From assembly GCA_021373135.1 (NCBI GenBank), contig JAJFTH010000007.1, forward strand, positions 1 through 64,000: a stretch of 64,000 nucleotides of DNA, in the 5' to 3' direction. The position numbers and the translations under genes were made by a program. The notes beneath the pieces are model-generated. The model had not been told where the DNA came from and ran no database searches. It saw only the letters and a program-made list of their open reading frames with translations. Of this stretch, positions 27,709-36,605 are shown piece by piece (the stretch's first letter is position 1; the number at the start of each line of letters is the position of its first letter). This stretch comes from Bacteroidales bacterium. GTDB lineage: Bacteria; Bacteroidota; Bacteroidia; Bacteroidales; UBA1402.

Positions 27709-29025
27709 ATGAAAAAGATTTTATTATTATTATTATTATTCTCCGCAACCATATTAAATGGTTACTCTATAGATCCAACAGATCCGGGTACTATTTATTC
27801 AGAAAAAGACGTTCCCCCATACGATATTCATGACGTTCTCACTACTCTATCAGGGGAAAAAGTCACAACAGTCGCTCAATGGGAGAAACTGCGTCGACCG
27901 GAAATTTTAGAAACACTCTCTACTGAAATGTATGGATTTACTCCAGCTTCAATAGCAAAAGTAAAAATCAAAATTATAGAGGTCAACAAAAAAGCCATCA
28001 ACGGCAAAGCCACGCGCAAACAGGTTGAACTCACATTTATAAAAAACAAAAAAAAGCTTAAAGTACAGGTTCTTGTGTACTCTCCAAACAAGAAAAACAA
28101 ACCAGCTCCAACTTTTACTATTCTTAATTTTTGTGGAAACCAGAGTATTGAGGCGGATTCCGCAATTGTGATTTCAGAAACACTAAAAAAAGAATTTGAC
28201 AAAACAGTTTTAAGAACCCGAAAACCGCGTACTGTTCGTGGTGGAGATGCCAATATTTATCCGATTGAAGAAATTATTGATAACGGGTTGGGGTTTGCGA
28301 CAGCATGGTATGGGGATTTTGATCCGGATTATTATGATGGTTTTAAAAATGGAATCCACGGTCTATATCACAAAAAAGGACAAAAACACGGTTCAAACGA
28401 CTGGGGAAGTCTTGGGGCATGGGCTTGGGGGCTAAGCCGGATTCTTGACTATTTGGAAACAGATAAGGATTTCGATGCCACAAAAGTAGCAGTAGTCGGA
28501 CATTCCAGAAATGCTAAAGCTGCCATATGGGCTGCAGCGCAAGATAGACGATTTGCCATGTGTATTCCAAATAATTCAGGATGCGGAGGTACAGCACTAA
28601 TGAAACGAATCTACGGTGAAACAGCCTCATCGCTTAATCGTCGCTTTCCTCATTGGATGTGCGAAAACTTCAAAAAATATATCAATAATGAAGATTCCCT
28701 GACCATTGATTCATACGATTTAATTGGCCTGATAGCTCCTCGTCCACTCTACATTGGAAGTGCTGAAGGAGATCAGTGGGCAGATCCTCATGGTGAATTT
28801 TTAGGAATGTTATACGCTCAACCTGTTTATCAGTTATATGGGATTAAGAAATTCCCTTATGATACAATGACTCCACTTGGATTTAAAGTAATAGAATCGC
28901 AAATAGGTTATCATTACCGCACTGGATATCACGCACTCACACATTTCGATTGGGAAGCATATATTGAATTTGCAAAGTATCATTTCTTCAAGCCAACAGA
29001 GTCCATGATATATAATAATCATTGA
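27709..29025 (+). CDS. CE15-type glucuronoyl esterase-like hydrolase, secreted
   Basis: Exported serine esterase of 438 residues. The ATG at 27709 is chosen because the signal peptide (six Leu codons, TTA repeats) starts there; the frame also offers a TTG at 27670. The alpha/beta hydrolase core carries the family elbow VVGHSRNAKAAIWAAAQD with nucleophile S266, then IPNNSGCGGTAL and LIAPRPLYIGSAEGDQWADP with the acidic residue, and the C-terminal His region RTGYHALTHFDW. These are the marks of bacterial CE15-like proteins, which cut esters of 4-O-methyl-glucuronic acid, for example in lignin-carbohydrate links. Its place in a rhamnose island suggests a uronic-acid methyl or sugar ester in the target glycan. 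It is in line with rhaB but 377 bp away. Confidence 0.82.
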   Translation: MKKILLLLLLFSATILNGYSIDPTDPGTIYSEKDVPPYDIHDVLTTLSGEKVTTVAQWEKLRRPEILETLSTEMYGFTPASIAKVKIKIIEVNKKAINGKATRKQVELTFIKNKKKLKVQVLVYSPNKKNKPAPTFTILNFCGNQSIEADSAIVISETLKKEFDKTVLRTRKPRTVRGGDANIYPIEEIIDNGLGFATAWYGDFDPDYYDGFKNGIHGLYHKKGQKHGSNDWGSLGAWAWGLSRILDYLETDKDFDATKVAVVGHSRNAKAAIWAAAQDRRFAMCIPNNSGCGGTALMKRIYGETASSLNRRFPHWMCENFKKYINNEDSLTIDSYDLIGLIAPRPLYIGSAEGDQWADPHGEFLGMLYAQPVYQLYGIKKFPYDTMTPLGFKVIESQIGYHYRTGYHALTHFDWEAYIEFAKYHFFKPTESMIYNNH

Positions 29026-29402
29026 AAAACACTGTATTTGCGTGCAACGATTTCCCGTCCCGGCAACAAATTTGCAGATCACTCCATCGGAGACTGTAGG
29101 GATCAAATGAAAAAGTTGTTGATTAAGCATCAATCGTAGATAATATTTTTTCGTCTAATGTCTTATGGCACTCGCATGTCCATTTTATCATAAACTTGGA
29201 GGTTTTACAAACAAGTTCATTTCATATATACAGATTCTTACATAGAGATTTGATAAATAAAATTATAAAAAGAAAAAAGGAATACACCTATAACTATCAC
29301 ATGAAAAATGTTCAGATTGTTTGTCAAAAAACAAAGTTTAATATCAAATTTTACAAAAAAACATCAACATAGGTATAATACTGTATATACTTTACAAATT
29401 AT
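29026..29402. other. Spacer between CE15 and rhaB genes
   Basis: The 377-bp AT-rich spacer has no gene. It holds the 12-mer CATGTCCATTTT (29175-29186) that also occurs in the susC leader. A near-consensus TACTTTAC (29388-29395) lies only 8 nt before the rhaB ATG, so the rhaB promoter is not settled. Confidence 0.35.
29175..29186 (+). promoter_or_regulatory. Candidate regulatory 12-mer upstream of rhaB
   Basis: CATGTCCATTTT is identical to the sequence in the susC leader and has the same orientation with respect to the downstream gene. It lies about 217 bp from the rhaB start. Confidence 0.3.
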
Positions 29403-30875
29403 ATGCAAAAAAAATCATTCTTGGCATTCGACCTGGGTGCTACCAGCGGCCGTTCTATAATCGGAACAATTGAAAATGGAAGACTTCAAATAAAGGAATT
29501 GACACGTTTTAAAAACCAAATGCTCCAAATCGGAGACCATTTCCACTGGAACATTTATTCCTTGTTAGAACATCTTAAAGAAGCCTTAATTGCTGTAAAA
29601 AAAGAAGATATCGACATTTCCTCTATTGGTGTTGATTCTTGGGGTGTTGATTTTGCGTTACTTGCCAAAGATGGTTCCATATTAGGTGCTCCTTATGCCT
29701 ATCGTGATCCGCAGACAGAAGGCGCACCTGATAAATTCTTTAAAATTTTTCCACGCCAAAAAGTCTACAATCTTACCGGCATTCAGGTGATGAATTTCAA
29801 TAGCTTATACCAGCTGTTTGCATTAAAACAGGCCAATAGCTCTCTTTTGGAAGCAACTTCGGAAATCTTATTTATGCCCGATGCTTTATCTTATTTGCTT
29901 ACCGGTAAAAAAGTGGTGGAATATACTATTTCTTCAACTTCCCAGATACTAAACCCGCGAACAAAACAGTTTGAAGGTCAATTGCTCGAAGCAGCAGGTG
30001 TTCCACCTTCCATTTTAGGAAAAATTGTCATGCCAGGATATATCATCGGTACCCTTAGAAAAGAGCTGGCTGAAGAAAGTGGACTGGGTGAGGTCCCTGT
30101 TATTGCAGTTGCCGGACACGATACCGCATCCGCTGTTGCTGCCGTTCCTGCCACTAACGAACGTTTTGCTTACTTAAGTTCAGGAACATGGTCACTGATG
30201 GGCATAGAGGTAAAGAATGCCATTATCAATGAAGAGACCTCCGCTCTTAACTTTACCAACGAAGGCGGTATTGAAGGAACAATCCGTTTCCTAAAAAACA
30301 TTACCGGCATGTGGATATTGGAACAATGTCTCAAGGAATGGAAAAAAGAGGGTATATTCTATGCATATGAGGAATTGGCTCAGATGGCTGAATCGGCTCC
30401 AGCATTTCAGTCAATAATTGATCCCGACGATATTTCATTTGCCAATCCGGCATATATGACCAAAGCTATTGTTGACTATTGTGTGACAACAGGACAACAA
30501 TCACCTGAAAATCACGCTGAATTTGTCCGTTGTATTTTCGAAAGTCTTTCTCTTAAATACAGATATGTTTTAGAAAAAATGATCAGTCAGGCTCCGTTCC
30601 CTATCGAAAAACTGCACGTTATTGGGGGGGGCTCGAAGAATCCGTTACTTAACCAATGGACGGCTAATGCAATCAGAATACCTGTCGTTTCAGGCCCTTC
30701 GGAAGCTACTGCAATAGGAAACATTATGATTCAGGCCAAAGCCGCCGGTTGCGTCGACTCTTTGCAGGAAATACGTCAAACTATCTGCGATTCCATTCCA
30801 TTAGATAAATTCTTACCGGGGAATAAAGACCTGTGGGAAAGGGGCTATTCAAAATTTCTCAAGATTCTAAAATAA
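29403..30875 (+). CDS. rhaB: L-rhamnulokinase
   Basis: Cytoplasmic FGGY-family kinase of 490 residues that phosphorylates L-rhamnulose to L-rhamnulose 1-phosphate. The N-terminal ATP-binding half starts FDLGATSGRSIIG; SIGVDSWGVDFALL follows; the catalytic Asp is D240 in VAGHDTASAVAAVP; SSGTWSLMG and HVIGGGSKNPLLNQ form the C-terminal nucleotide site. This combination is typical for RhaB and separates it from xylulo- and glycerol kinases. It heads the rhaB-rhaA-aldolase run, with 6 nt to rhaA. A run of eight G (30624-30631) inside the HVIGGGSKN codons is an unusual homopolymer in a real gene of this AT-rich stretch. Confidence 0.94.
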   Translation: MQKKSFLAFDLGATSGRSIIGTIENGRLQIKELTRFKNQMLQIGDHFHWNIYSLLEHLKEALIAVKKEDIDISSIGVDSWGVDFALLAKDGSILGAPYAYRDPQTEGAPDKFFKIFPRQKVYNLTGIQVMNFNSLYQLFALKQANSSLLEATSEILFMPDALSYLLTGKKVVEYTISSTSQILNPRTKQFEGQLLEAAGVPPSILGKIVMPGYIIGTLRKELAEESGLGEVPVIAVAGHDTASAVAAVPATNERFAYLSSGTWSLMGIEVKNAIINEETSALNFTNEGGIEGTIRFLKNITGMWILEQCLKEWKKEGIFYAYEELAQMAESAPAFQSIIDPDDISFANPAYMTKAIVDYCVTTGQQSPENHAEFVRCIFESLSLKYRYVLEKMISQAPFPIEKLHVIGGGSKNPLLNQWTANAIRIPVVSGPSEATAIGNIMIQAKAAGCVDSLQEIRQTICDSIPLDKFLPGNKDLWERGYSKFLKILK

Positions 30876-30881
30876 AAATTC

Positions 30882-32144
30882 ATGAAAGACTATCAGATCA
30901 ATCAAGCATTTGAAAATGCAAAAGAACGTTATGCCGAAATAGGTATTGATGTGGATAAAGCTTTAGAGCAACTTGATAAACTTCCTATTTCCTTACATTG
31001 CTGGCAAACAGATGATGTAACCGGTTTCGAAAATCCCGACGGGAACCTCACCGGTGGGATTCAGGCTACCGGAAATTTCCCAGGAAAAGCAAGAAACATT
31101 AACGAAATTCGTGCTGATATTGATAAAGCCATATCATTAATTCCAGGAGAACACCGTGTAAACCTTCACGCTTTTTATGGCGATTTTGGTAGAAAAGCCG
31201 TTGACCGTGATCAGATTGAACCAAAACATTTCCAGAGCTGGATTGATTGGGCAAAAGAAAAAGGTTATAAACTTGACTTCAACTGTACTTGTTTCTCCCA
31301 TGAAAAATCTGCTGACGGTTTCACACTTTCAAGTCCGGATCCGAAAATCCGTCAATTCTGGATCGAACACGTAGTTCGTTGTCGTAAAATTGCAGAAGAA
31401 ATTGGTCGTCAGTTAGGCTCAAAATGTATGCACAACATCTGGATCCCAGATGGATCGAAAGATTTAACTGTAAATCGTCTGCAATATCGTCAAAACCTGA
31501 AAGATTCGTTGGACAAAATCTTCGAATATAAAGCCAATGACGTATACATGAAAGATTGTATCGAAAGTAAACTGTTCGGTATCGGTGCTGAAAGTTATAC
31601 AGTAGGTTCACATGAATTTTATATGGGTTATGGCGTAAAAAATAATGTTGTTATAACGCTTGATTCTGGTCACTTCCACCCAACAGAAATTATTTCGGAT
31701 AAAATTTCTTCTTTGTTGCTTTTCTTACCGGAAATCATGTTGCACGTTTCTCGCGGAGTACGCTGGGACAGTGACCACGTAGTCATTCTGAGTGAAGAGT
31801 TACTGGCTATCGCTCAGGAAATTGTACGAGCGGAAGCCATTGATAAAGTTCATATCGGCCTTGATTATTTCGATGCATCCATTAACCGTATCGGTGCTTA
31901 TGTAATTGGGGCTCGTGCCACTCAGAAAGCACTGTTGCAGGCTTTACTGGAACCGATTGCCACCCTGCGTAATGACGAATCAAAAAAACAAAACTTCGAA
32001 CGTCTTGCTTTACTCGAAGAAACAAAATCGATGCCTTGGGGAGATGTTTTCAACTACTATTGCTTGAAAAAAGGCGTTATTGCCGGCGAAGCTTATATCG
32101 CCGACATTCAGAAATACGAAAAAGACGTAACAAGTAAAAGATAA
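30882..32144 (+). CDS. rhaA: L-rhamnose isomerase
   Basis: Cytoplasmic enzyme of 420 residues that converts L-rhamnose to L-rhamnulose, the first step of the pathway. Length and motifs fit RhaA: SLHCWQTDDVTGFE near the N-terminus, NLHAFYGDFG, IWIPDGSKDL, the metal-binding run IESKLFGIGAESYTVGSHE and LDSGHFHPTE, and the late GLDYFDASINRI. All Mn2+ ligands of the family appear present. It follows rhaB by 6 nt and precedes the aldolase by 83 nt. It makes the second, fucose/arabinose-type isomerase at 4818 unlikely to serve rhamnose. Confidence 0.96.
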   Translation: MKDYQINQAFENAKERYAEIGIDVDKALEQLDKLPISLHCWQTDDVTGFENPDGNLTGGIQATGNFPGKARNINEIRADIDKAISLIPGEHRVNLHAFYGDFGRKAVDRDQIEPKHFQSWIDWAKEKGYKLDFNCTCFSHEKSADGFTLSSPDPKIRQFWIEHVVRCRKIAEEIGRQLGSKCMHNIWIPDGSKDLTVNRLQYRQNLKDSLDKIFEYKANDVYMKDCIESKLFGIGAESYTVGSHEFYMGYGVKNNVVITLDSGHFHPTEIISDKISSLLLFLPEIMLHVSRGVRWDSDHVVILSEELLAIAQEIVRAEAIDKVHIGLDYFDASINRIGAYVIGARATQKALLQALLEPIATLRNDESKKQNFERLALLEETKSMPWGDVFNYYCLKKGVIAGEAYIADIQKYEKDVTSKR

Positions 32145-32227
32145 ATAAAAATAACGGGTAAATAATATTTATATTACTATTTATGTCTAAATAGGACTTT
32201 AAATTTCACGCGAAATAAAAATAGAAA

Positions 32228-33529
32228 ATGAAGCAGTTAAATGTAAAATTAATGCATCCGATAGAGCTAATAAATGTCATTATGGGGCGAATTTACAGCA
32301 GAGGAATGACTACAACTTCAGGTGGTAACATTTCCATTAAAGATGATAACGGAGATATTTGGATTACGCCTTCGGCTGTGGACAAAGGTTCTTTGGCAAC
32401 CAAAGACATTATTTGCGTAAAAAAAGATGGATCAATTTTGGGACCACATAAACCATCGTCGGAATTTCCTTTTCACAAGGCAATTTATAAGGCTTGCCCC
32501 GAACTGACTTCGATTATCCATGCTCACCCACCAGGATTGGTCGCTTTCAGTATTGCCCGTCAGGTTCCTAATACCAATATCACTCCACAGGCACGATTTA
32601 TTTGTGGAGTAGTTGGTTTTGCTCCATACGGTTGTCCCGGCAGCGAAGATTTGGGGGAAAAGATAACCAAAGAATTCAAAAACAAAAAATACAAAGCCGT
32701 TATCATGGAAAATCATGGTGTGGTGCTCGGAGGAACAGATATTTTGGACACTTATCAACGTTTTGAAACATTGGAATTTTGCTGTCGTACCATTGTAAAT
32801 GCCGCTAAATTAGGCTCTGTTAATGTGTTGACTGATGAACAAATTTCCAAATACCACGACCACATTCCTAAAGAGATCACACATTTTATGGATGTAAAAT
32901 ACCCTTCTGATGAACGTGCATTGCGCTCAGATATAGTGAGAATTGTCCACCGTGCCTACGATCAGGGGTTAATGATTTCTTCTTTCGGGACTGTTTCGGT
33001 TCGTTGGAAAAATAATGATTTCCTCATTACACCATGCGATATGGCACATTCGGATATTACAGAAAATAATATTGTTCAAATTAGAGATGGAATGGCCGAA
33101 TCCGGCAAGGTACCCGATCGTTCAGTGGCTTTACACCATCGAATATACCAGTTATATCCGCATATCAATTCTATTATTACAACACAACCGATAAATTTGA
33201 TGGCTCACGCTGTAAGTCATCAGAAATTTGATGTGCGCACCATTCCTGAAAGTTGGATTTTCCTACAAGATGTGCCTTCTATTCCATTCGAAAGCTTTTA
33301 TGCCACCAACACTGAGGAATTAGCTCAAATGTTCGAGAAAAACCGTGTTGTGATTGTTGAAAACAATTCAGTTATCGTTACCGGCAATAACCTGATTCAA
33401 ACATTTGATTACCTCGAAGTCGCAGAATTCTCGGCAAATTCATTGGTAATGGCCTCATCAATCGGACCACTTCAACCTATGGGCGAGAAGGAAATTGATG
33501 AGTTACGGGTTGCATTTAATGTGAAATAA
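32228..33529 (+). CDS. Two-domain class II aldolase/adducin protein, probable rhamnulose-1-phosphate aldolase
   Basis: Predicted cytoplasmic aldolase that would split L-rhamnulose 1-phosphate into dihydroxyacetone phosphate and L-lactaldehyde. The 433 residues are two class II aldolase/adducin domains in tandem. Domain 1 (about 8-205) has the whole Zn2+ site: E79 in SSEFPFH, H98 and H100 in IIHAHPP, H163 in ENHGVV. Domain 2 (about 225-430) keeps the fold (SSFGTVSVRW, FLITPCDMAHSDI) but has T318 and Q320 in place of HxH and N380 in place of the last His, so it can hardly bind Zn2+ in the same way. Classical RhaD has only one domain of about 270 residues. The operon position makes the rhamnose role likely, but a direct fit to RhaD is not proven. 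Confidence 0.82.
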   Translation: MKQLNVKLMHPIELINVIMGRIYSRGMTTTSGGNISIKDDNGDIWITPSAVDKGSLATKDIICVKKDGSILGPHKPSSEFPFHKAIYKACPELTSIIHAHPPGLVAFSIARQVPNTNITPQARFICGVVGFAPYGCPGSEDLGEKITKEFKNKKYKAVIMENHGVVLGGTDILDTYQRFETLEFCCRTIVNAAKLGSVNVLTDEQISKYHDHIPKEITHFMDVKYPSDERALRSDIVRIVHRAYDQGLMISSFGTVSVRWKNNDFLITPCDMAHSDITENNIVQIRDGMAESGKVPDRSVALHHRIYQLYPHINSIITTQPINLMAHAVSHQKFDVRTIPESWIFLQDVPSIPFESFYATNTEELAQMFEKNRVVIVENNSVIVTGNNLIQTFDYLEVAEFSANSLVMASSIGPLQPMGEKEIDELRVAFNVK

Positions 33530-33663
33530 GAACGACCCCATATAAGGCGATTTATTTGCAGCTTCTAATGCTAATTAAAACCCTCAGCCTTAGGTTTTTA
33601 CAGGATTTTTGTGTAATAAAGAATCTGCTCTAAAATATCATAGGTCAACCCTATCATTGATAG

Positions 33664-33696
33664 TCGGAAGGATTGTCCCTAAAAACAGGAACAATC
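33664..33696. repeat. 33-bp direct repeat, copy 2
   Basis: Identical in sequence and orientation to 774-806, 32.9 kb away. The flanks of the two copies do not resemble each other. Confidence 0.8.
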
Positions 33697-33703
33697 CTTT
33701 TTC
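33670..33703 (+). terminator. Terminator of the rha cluster
   Basis: GGATTGTCCCT (33670-33680) pairs with AGGAACAATCC (33687-33697) with one C-A mismatch, and TTTTT follows (33698-33702). It stands 140 nt after the aldolase stop and directly before the end of the convergent methyltransferase gene. It includes the 33-bp repeat. Confidence 0.65.
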
Positions 33704-33712
33704 CTTCATCCA

Positions 33713-34486
33713 TTAAATCTTCTTTCCGATATAGAACACATAGCCGTAATACTCTTTATACTTATTGTATAACTCAACTTCATGCCGTTGGTTTGCTATG
33801 AGTTCTTCAGCAGTATTATTGCCTGCATACTTTTTCAAGAAAGCCTCTTGTGCGAAAACTTGCGGAGCATAAAAATGTTCCGTCCAGCAGTTTTCAGGCA
33901 GGACAAAAGTGGCAACGGGAATATATCCGGCTTTTTGCATTTGGGTGACCTTGCTTGGAATAGTGTCTATCTCAGGATAAGCATCCATCCAAAACTCGTT
34001 GATCTCGGCAGGTCGTTCTTCGGTAAACCACGATGCTTCTGTAACAGCAATATAGCCTCCTATTTTCAGAAATTTCCGCCATTCATTCAAACCCCGTTCA
34101 AAACCGATGTTATAGATTGCTCCTTCCGACCAGATCAGGTCTAATTCTTCATGCTGAAAAGGAAGATGATCCATCGAACCGACGATGCCTTTTATTCTAT
34201 CCTGAAGATTCAGTTTACCGGCATTCAGGTTGAACAGGTCAATAAAAGTAGGAAACAAGTCGATACCTGTAATATATCCAGGAACATGTTGTGCCAGCAC
34301 CATGGTCTGACCGCCTGTACCGCAACCAATGTCGGCAATACGGGATTCGTTGGTCAGATGATCAATAAAGCCCAATGCTTTAATGGTGACTTCGGGACTA
34401 CCGGGCCCTTGTCGTTCTACGCTTGAAAAATATTCGCAGATTAAATGGAAGTCGAATTCGTGAATTGATTTATTTTCGTTACTCAT
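33713..34486 (-). CDS. Class I SAM-dependent methyltransferase
   Basis: Cytoplasmic methyltransferase of 257 residues; the acceptor is unknown. The start at 34486 ([11 protein letters not shown]) is chosen over the long upstream frame to 34627 because a perfect -7 element lies at 34515-34522. The Rossmann SAM site reads [12 protein letters not shown] (motif I), [10 protein letters not shown] (acidic loop), and [18 protein letters not shown] (post-II region), all typical of Methyltransf_11/25-type enzymes. It is a single gene convergent with the rha cluster and shares the terminator region. Similar proteins are common in Bacteroidales as orphan small-molecule methyltransferases. Confidence 0.85.
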   Translation of the reverse strand: MSNENKSIHEFDFHLICEYFSSVERQGPGSPEVTIKALGFIDHLTNESRIADIGCGTGGQTMVLAQHVPGYITGIDLFPTFIDLFNLNAGKLNLQDRIKGIVGSMDHLPFQHEELDLIWSEGAIYNIGFERGLNEWRKFLKIGGYIAVTEASWFTEERPAEINEFWMDAYPEIDTIPSKVTQMQKAGYIPVATFVLPENCWTEHFYAPQVFAQEAFLKKYAGNNTAEELIANQRHEVELYNKYKEYYGYVFYIGKKI

Positions 34487-34514
34487 GATGTTTAAATTTT
34501 TATGGTTGAGGCCA

Positions 34515-34522
34515 CAAATATA
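34515..34522 (-). promoter_or_regulatory. -7 element for methyltransferase gene
   Basis: Minus-strand TATATTTG matches TAnnTTTG; start of transcription would be near 34507, about 20 nt before the ATG at 34486. Confidence 0.5.
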
Positions 34523-34741
34523 ATTTCTGTCAAGCCTCAAACTGCCATTAATGTATAGATATGGAAATGACTCTGACAAGAATATGCCTGAGTTCAATGA
34601 AGGGATAACCTTGTGGAATAAAACCAAAGGCTATTTACTTGACCAAATCCGTCTTAAATTTAAACATCCAAAGTTTTTAGACTGTGCAAAGATATAAATT
34701 TTTCAATGTTTTCAAGACTTGCAAACGTCTTTATGACAGGA

Positions 34742-35554
34742 CTATCTTCTGCCTGTAGATTTGGTTGTCTTTGTTTTGGCAGTCCTTTTTTCCTGCATCT
34801 GTTTCTCCACTTTCACAGGATTACCAATGGTTCTGCCATAGTAATTGGTACTTTGAACCCTTGTGGACTCCGTCGATCTGGTTGATACCTCGGCATCCTC
34901 CTTGTTCGAACGATTTGTTCTGGGAGATCTTGTAACATCTGTATTGGCAGGACGACGTTCAGTATTTCCCTTATCTGAAGAAAATCTGTTTTCATTCTGT
35001 TTGTTGTAATCCTTTTGATATCGGCGATCTTCTTTTTGATATTTGAAATTCCGTTCATTCTTTAGATTCTGATTATCCCAGCTGCGCGCTCTATGTCTTT
35101 CATTCTCACCCCAGTAAATAGCACTTCTACGATTCTCGTCAAAGCCTCTTACATAAGGTATGTTGCTATGATCGTAGTAGTCACGATAATAATATCTGGG
35201 ATAATGTGATACATAATATTGATGATGCATCCATGGTCTGTAAATATTTATATTTAGAACAACGGTAAAACAATCATTCAAATCATAATCCGCATATATG
35301 GAAGGAATATTCTTCGAATAGACCCATCTTCCATGGTCAAGAAAGATGAACTCATTGACGGAAAGGTCATAATAGGTTTCCAAATCAGGCAAATAGTAGT
35401 AACGTGCTCCAGGGTAAAATGGCGGAGCCCATTGAGGGTTGGAATAACTTGTTTGGATTCCGGCCGTGGAATAGGTGTACATACCACATCCTGTAAACAG
35501 TGATGCGGTGAGCAAAATGACGGCTATCACCGCTGTTTTTTTGATTTTTTTCAT
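34742..35554 (-). CDS. Lipoprotein with Tyr/Arg/Asn-rich tail, unknown function
   Basis: I do not recognise a named family. The 270 residues start with a lipoprotein signal; the lipobox LFTGC puts the lipidated Cys at about residue 23. Residues 24-130 are rich in Tyr, Trp and Pro (NPQWAPPFYPGARYYYLPD) and look like a small folded beta domain. Residues 130-270 are charged, low-complexity and probably disordered (repeated Arg, Asn, Lys, Glu, Ser). Such Tyr- and Arg-rich lipoproteins are frequent in Bacteroidota and are usually only known as cell-envelope proteins. It lies 60 nt after the DUF4886 gene and may be co-transcribed with it. Confidence 0.7.
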   Translation of the reverse strand: MKKIKKTAVIAVILLTASLFTGCGMYTYSTAGIQTSYSNPQWAPPFYPGARYYYLPDLETYYDLSVNEFIFLDHGRWVYSKNIPSIYADYDLNDCFTVVLNINIYRPWMHHQYYVSHYPRYYYRDYYDHSNIPYVRGFDENRRSAIYWGENERHRARSWDNQNLKNERNFKYQKEDRRYQKDYNKQNENRFSSDKGNTERRPANTDVTRSPRTNRSNKEDAEVSTRSTESTRVQSTNYYGRTIGNPVKVEKQMQEKRTAKTKTTKSTGRR

Positions 35555-35613
35555 CTTGTTGAATATTTAAAAGACACCATTACTATGATGGAAAGCATAT
35601 CAAATCCTTATTC

Positions 35614-36441
35614 TCACTTGATTTTTGTAACTGCTTTTGGATTTATCACGGCAAAATGTGCAGACTTTTGCGCAACTTTTGCTTGCTCAACTGTGATATT
35701 CTCAGGCCTATAACAATTTCCTATGATAGATTTTCCCGACAGGACTTCATACCAAGTACAGGCGGCCGTATAACGTCCGTAGTTCAATTGAAGATGATAG
35801 CCATCACGACAAAAATGATCACCGATTATACTAGTCCTCCCATTTTGGATGGCGGTACCGGCAGGAATTACAAAATCCATGGCAGCAACTTTTGCCGCCT
35901 TGTTGACAGCATTGACAATGGATTTGAACATCTTCATCTGATTCCGGTTATAATTTTCAAAACCAATTTGCTTACAGTCTCTTTCATACGCCCATGTTTC
36001 GTGCAATCCGAACTTAACTTTTGCATTGGTTGTGCGCGCTCGTACAAAATCTTTCAAATGAATCAGAAAAGGAAAATAAGAACTATAAATTCCCGACAAC
36101 GGGCTACATTGCTGGAATGTAATATAGTCCCAATCCTCATCTTCAATAGCTGACGTCAACGAATAATGGTCCGTCATTGTTTTTACGCCATTGACAATTT
36201 TCCTGTAAGAATAGACAGCTGTATCATTAACTGAATTCATGTCATGTTTCTCCAAACAGCAACCACCAATATACAGATTCGCGATAATCAATTGATCACC
36301 ATCAGCCAAAGCAAGTTCATATAAGTTTTGTTCAATAGCATCCGCAGAAAAACTATTTCCGATGGCCAATACCTTAATTTCTCTGGCTTGAAGGCCAAAA
36401 GAGAAAGATACGATAATTAAGAATAGTATAAATCTTTTCAT
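35614..36441 (-). CDS. DUF4886-type SGNH-like exported protein
   Basis: Exported 275-residue protein with a signal peptide (to about 19). The start of the mature part reads VLAIGNSFSADAIEQNLYELA, a GNS variant of the SGNH-hydrolase block I and the mark of DUF4886. Later FQQCSPLSG and DGYHLQLNYGRY supply the other blocks, including DxxH (D and H of a catalytic triad). It is probably an esterase or acylhydrolase of the periplasm; the substrate is not known. A -7 element lies 26 nt upstream of the start. No functional link with its neighbours is evident. Confidence 0.78.
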   Translation of the reverse strand: MKRFILFLIIVSFSFGLQAREIKVLAIGNSFSADAIEQNLYELALADGDQLIIANLYIGGCCLEKHDMNSVNDTAVYSYRKIVNGVKTMTDHYSLTSAIEDEDWDYITFQQCSPLSGIYSSYFPFLIHLKDFVRARTTNAKVKFGLHETWAYERDCKQIGFENYNRNQMKMFKSIVNAVNKAAKVAAMDFVIPAGTAIQNGRTSIIGDHFCRDGYHLQLNYGRYTAACTWYEVLSGKSIIGNCYRPENITVEQAKVAQKSAHFAVINPKAVTKIK

Positions 36442-36466
36442 CAGGATTGCTCACTTGAACTATACA

Positions 36467-36474
36467 CAAAGATA
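36467..36474 (-). promoter_or_regulatory. -7 element for DUF4886 gene
   Basis: Minus-strand TATCTTTG, a perfect TAnnTTTG and identical to the araC element, gives a short leader of about 20 nt. Confidence 0.5.
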
Positions 36475-36605
36475 AAAATATAAACTTAGTTGTTATCCAT
36501 ACTACCCCACAAAAAACCGGCCCGCAATTCCTTGCGTCCGACCTTTCTGATATGATAACACATCAATCCGAAAAATGTTTGAATTTCCGGCAATTTAAAA
36601 AGATA

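Noticed and set aside
27721..27742. TTA repeat in the CE15 signal peptide as a phase-variable tract
   Set aside because: A triplet repeat changes only the number of Leu residues and does not shift the frame.
29155..29222. A possible operator copy upstream of rhaB
   Set aside because: Only one half-like word is present; the partner and the -7 element at the expected distances do not match, and it lies more than 200 bp from the gene.
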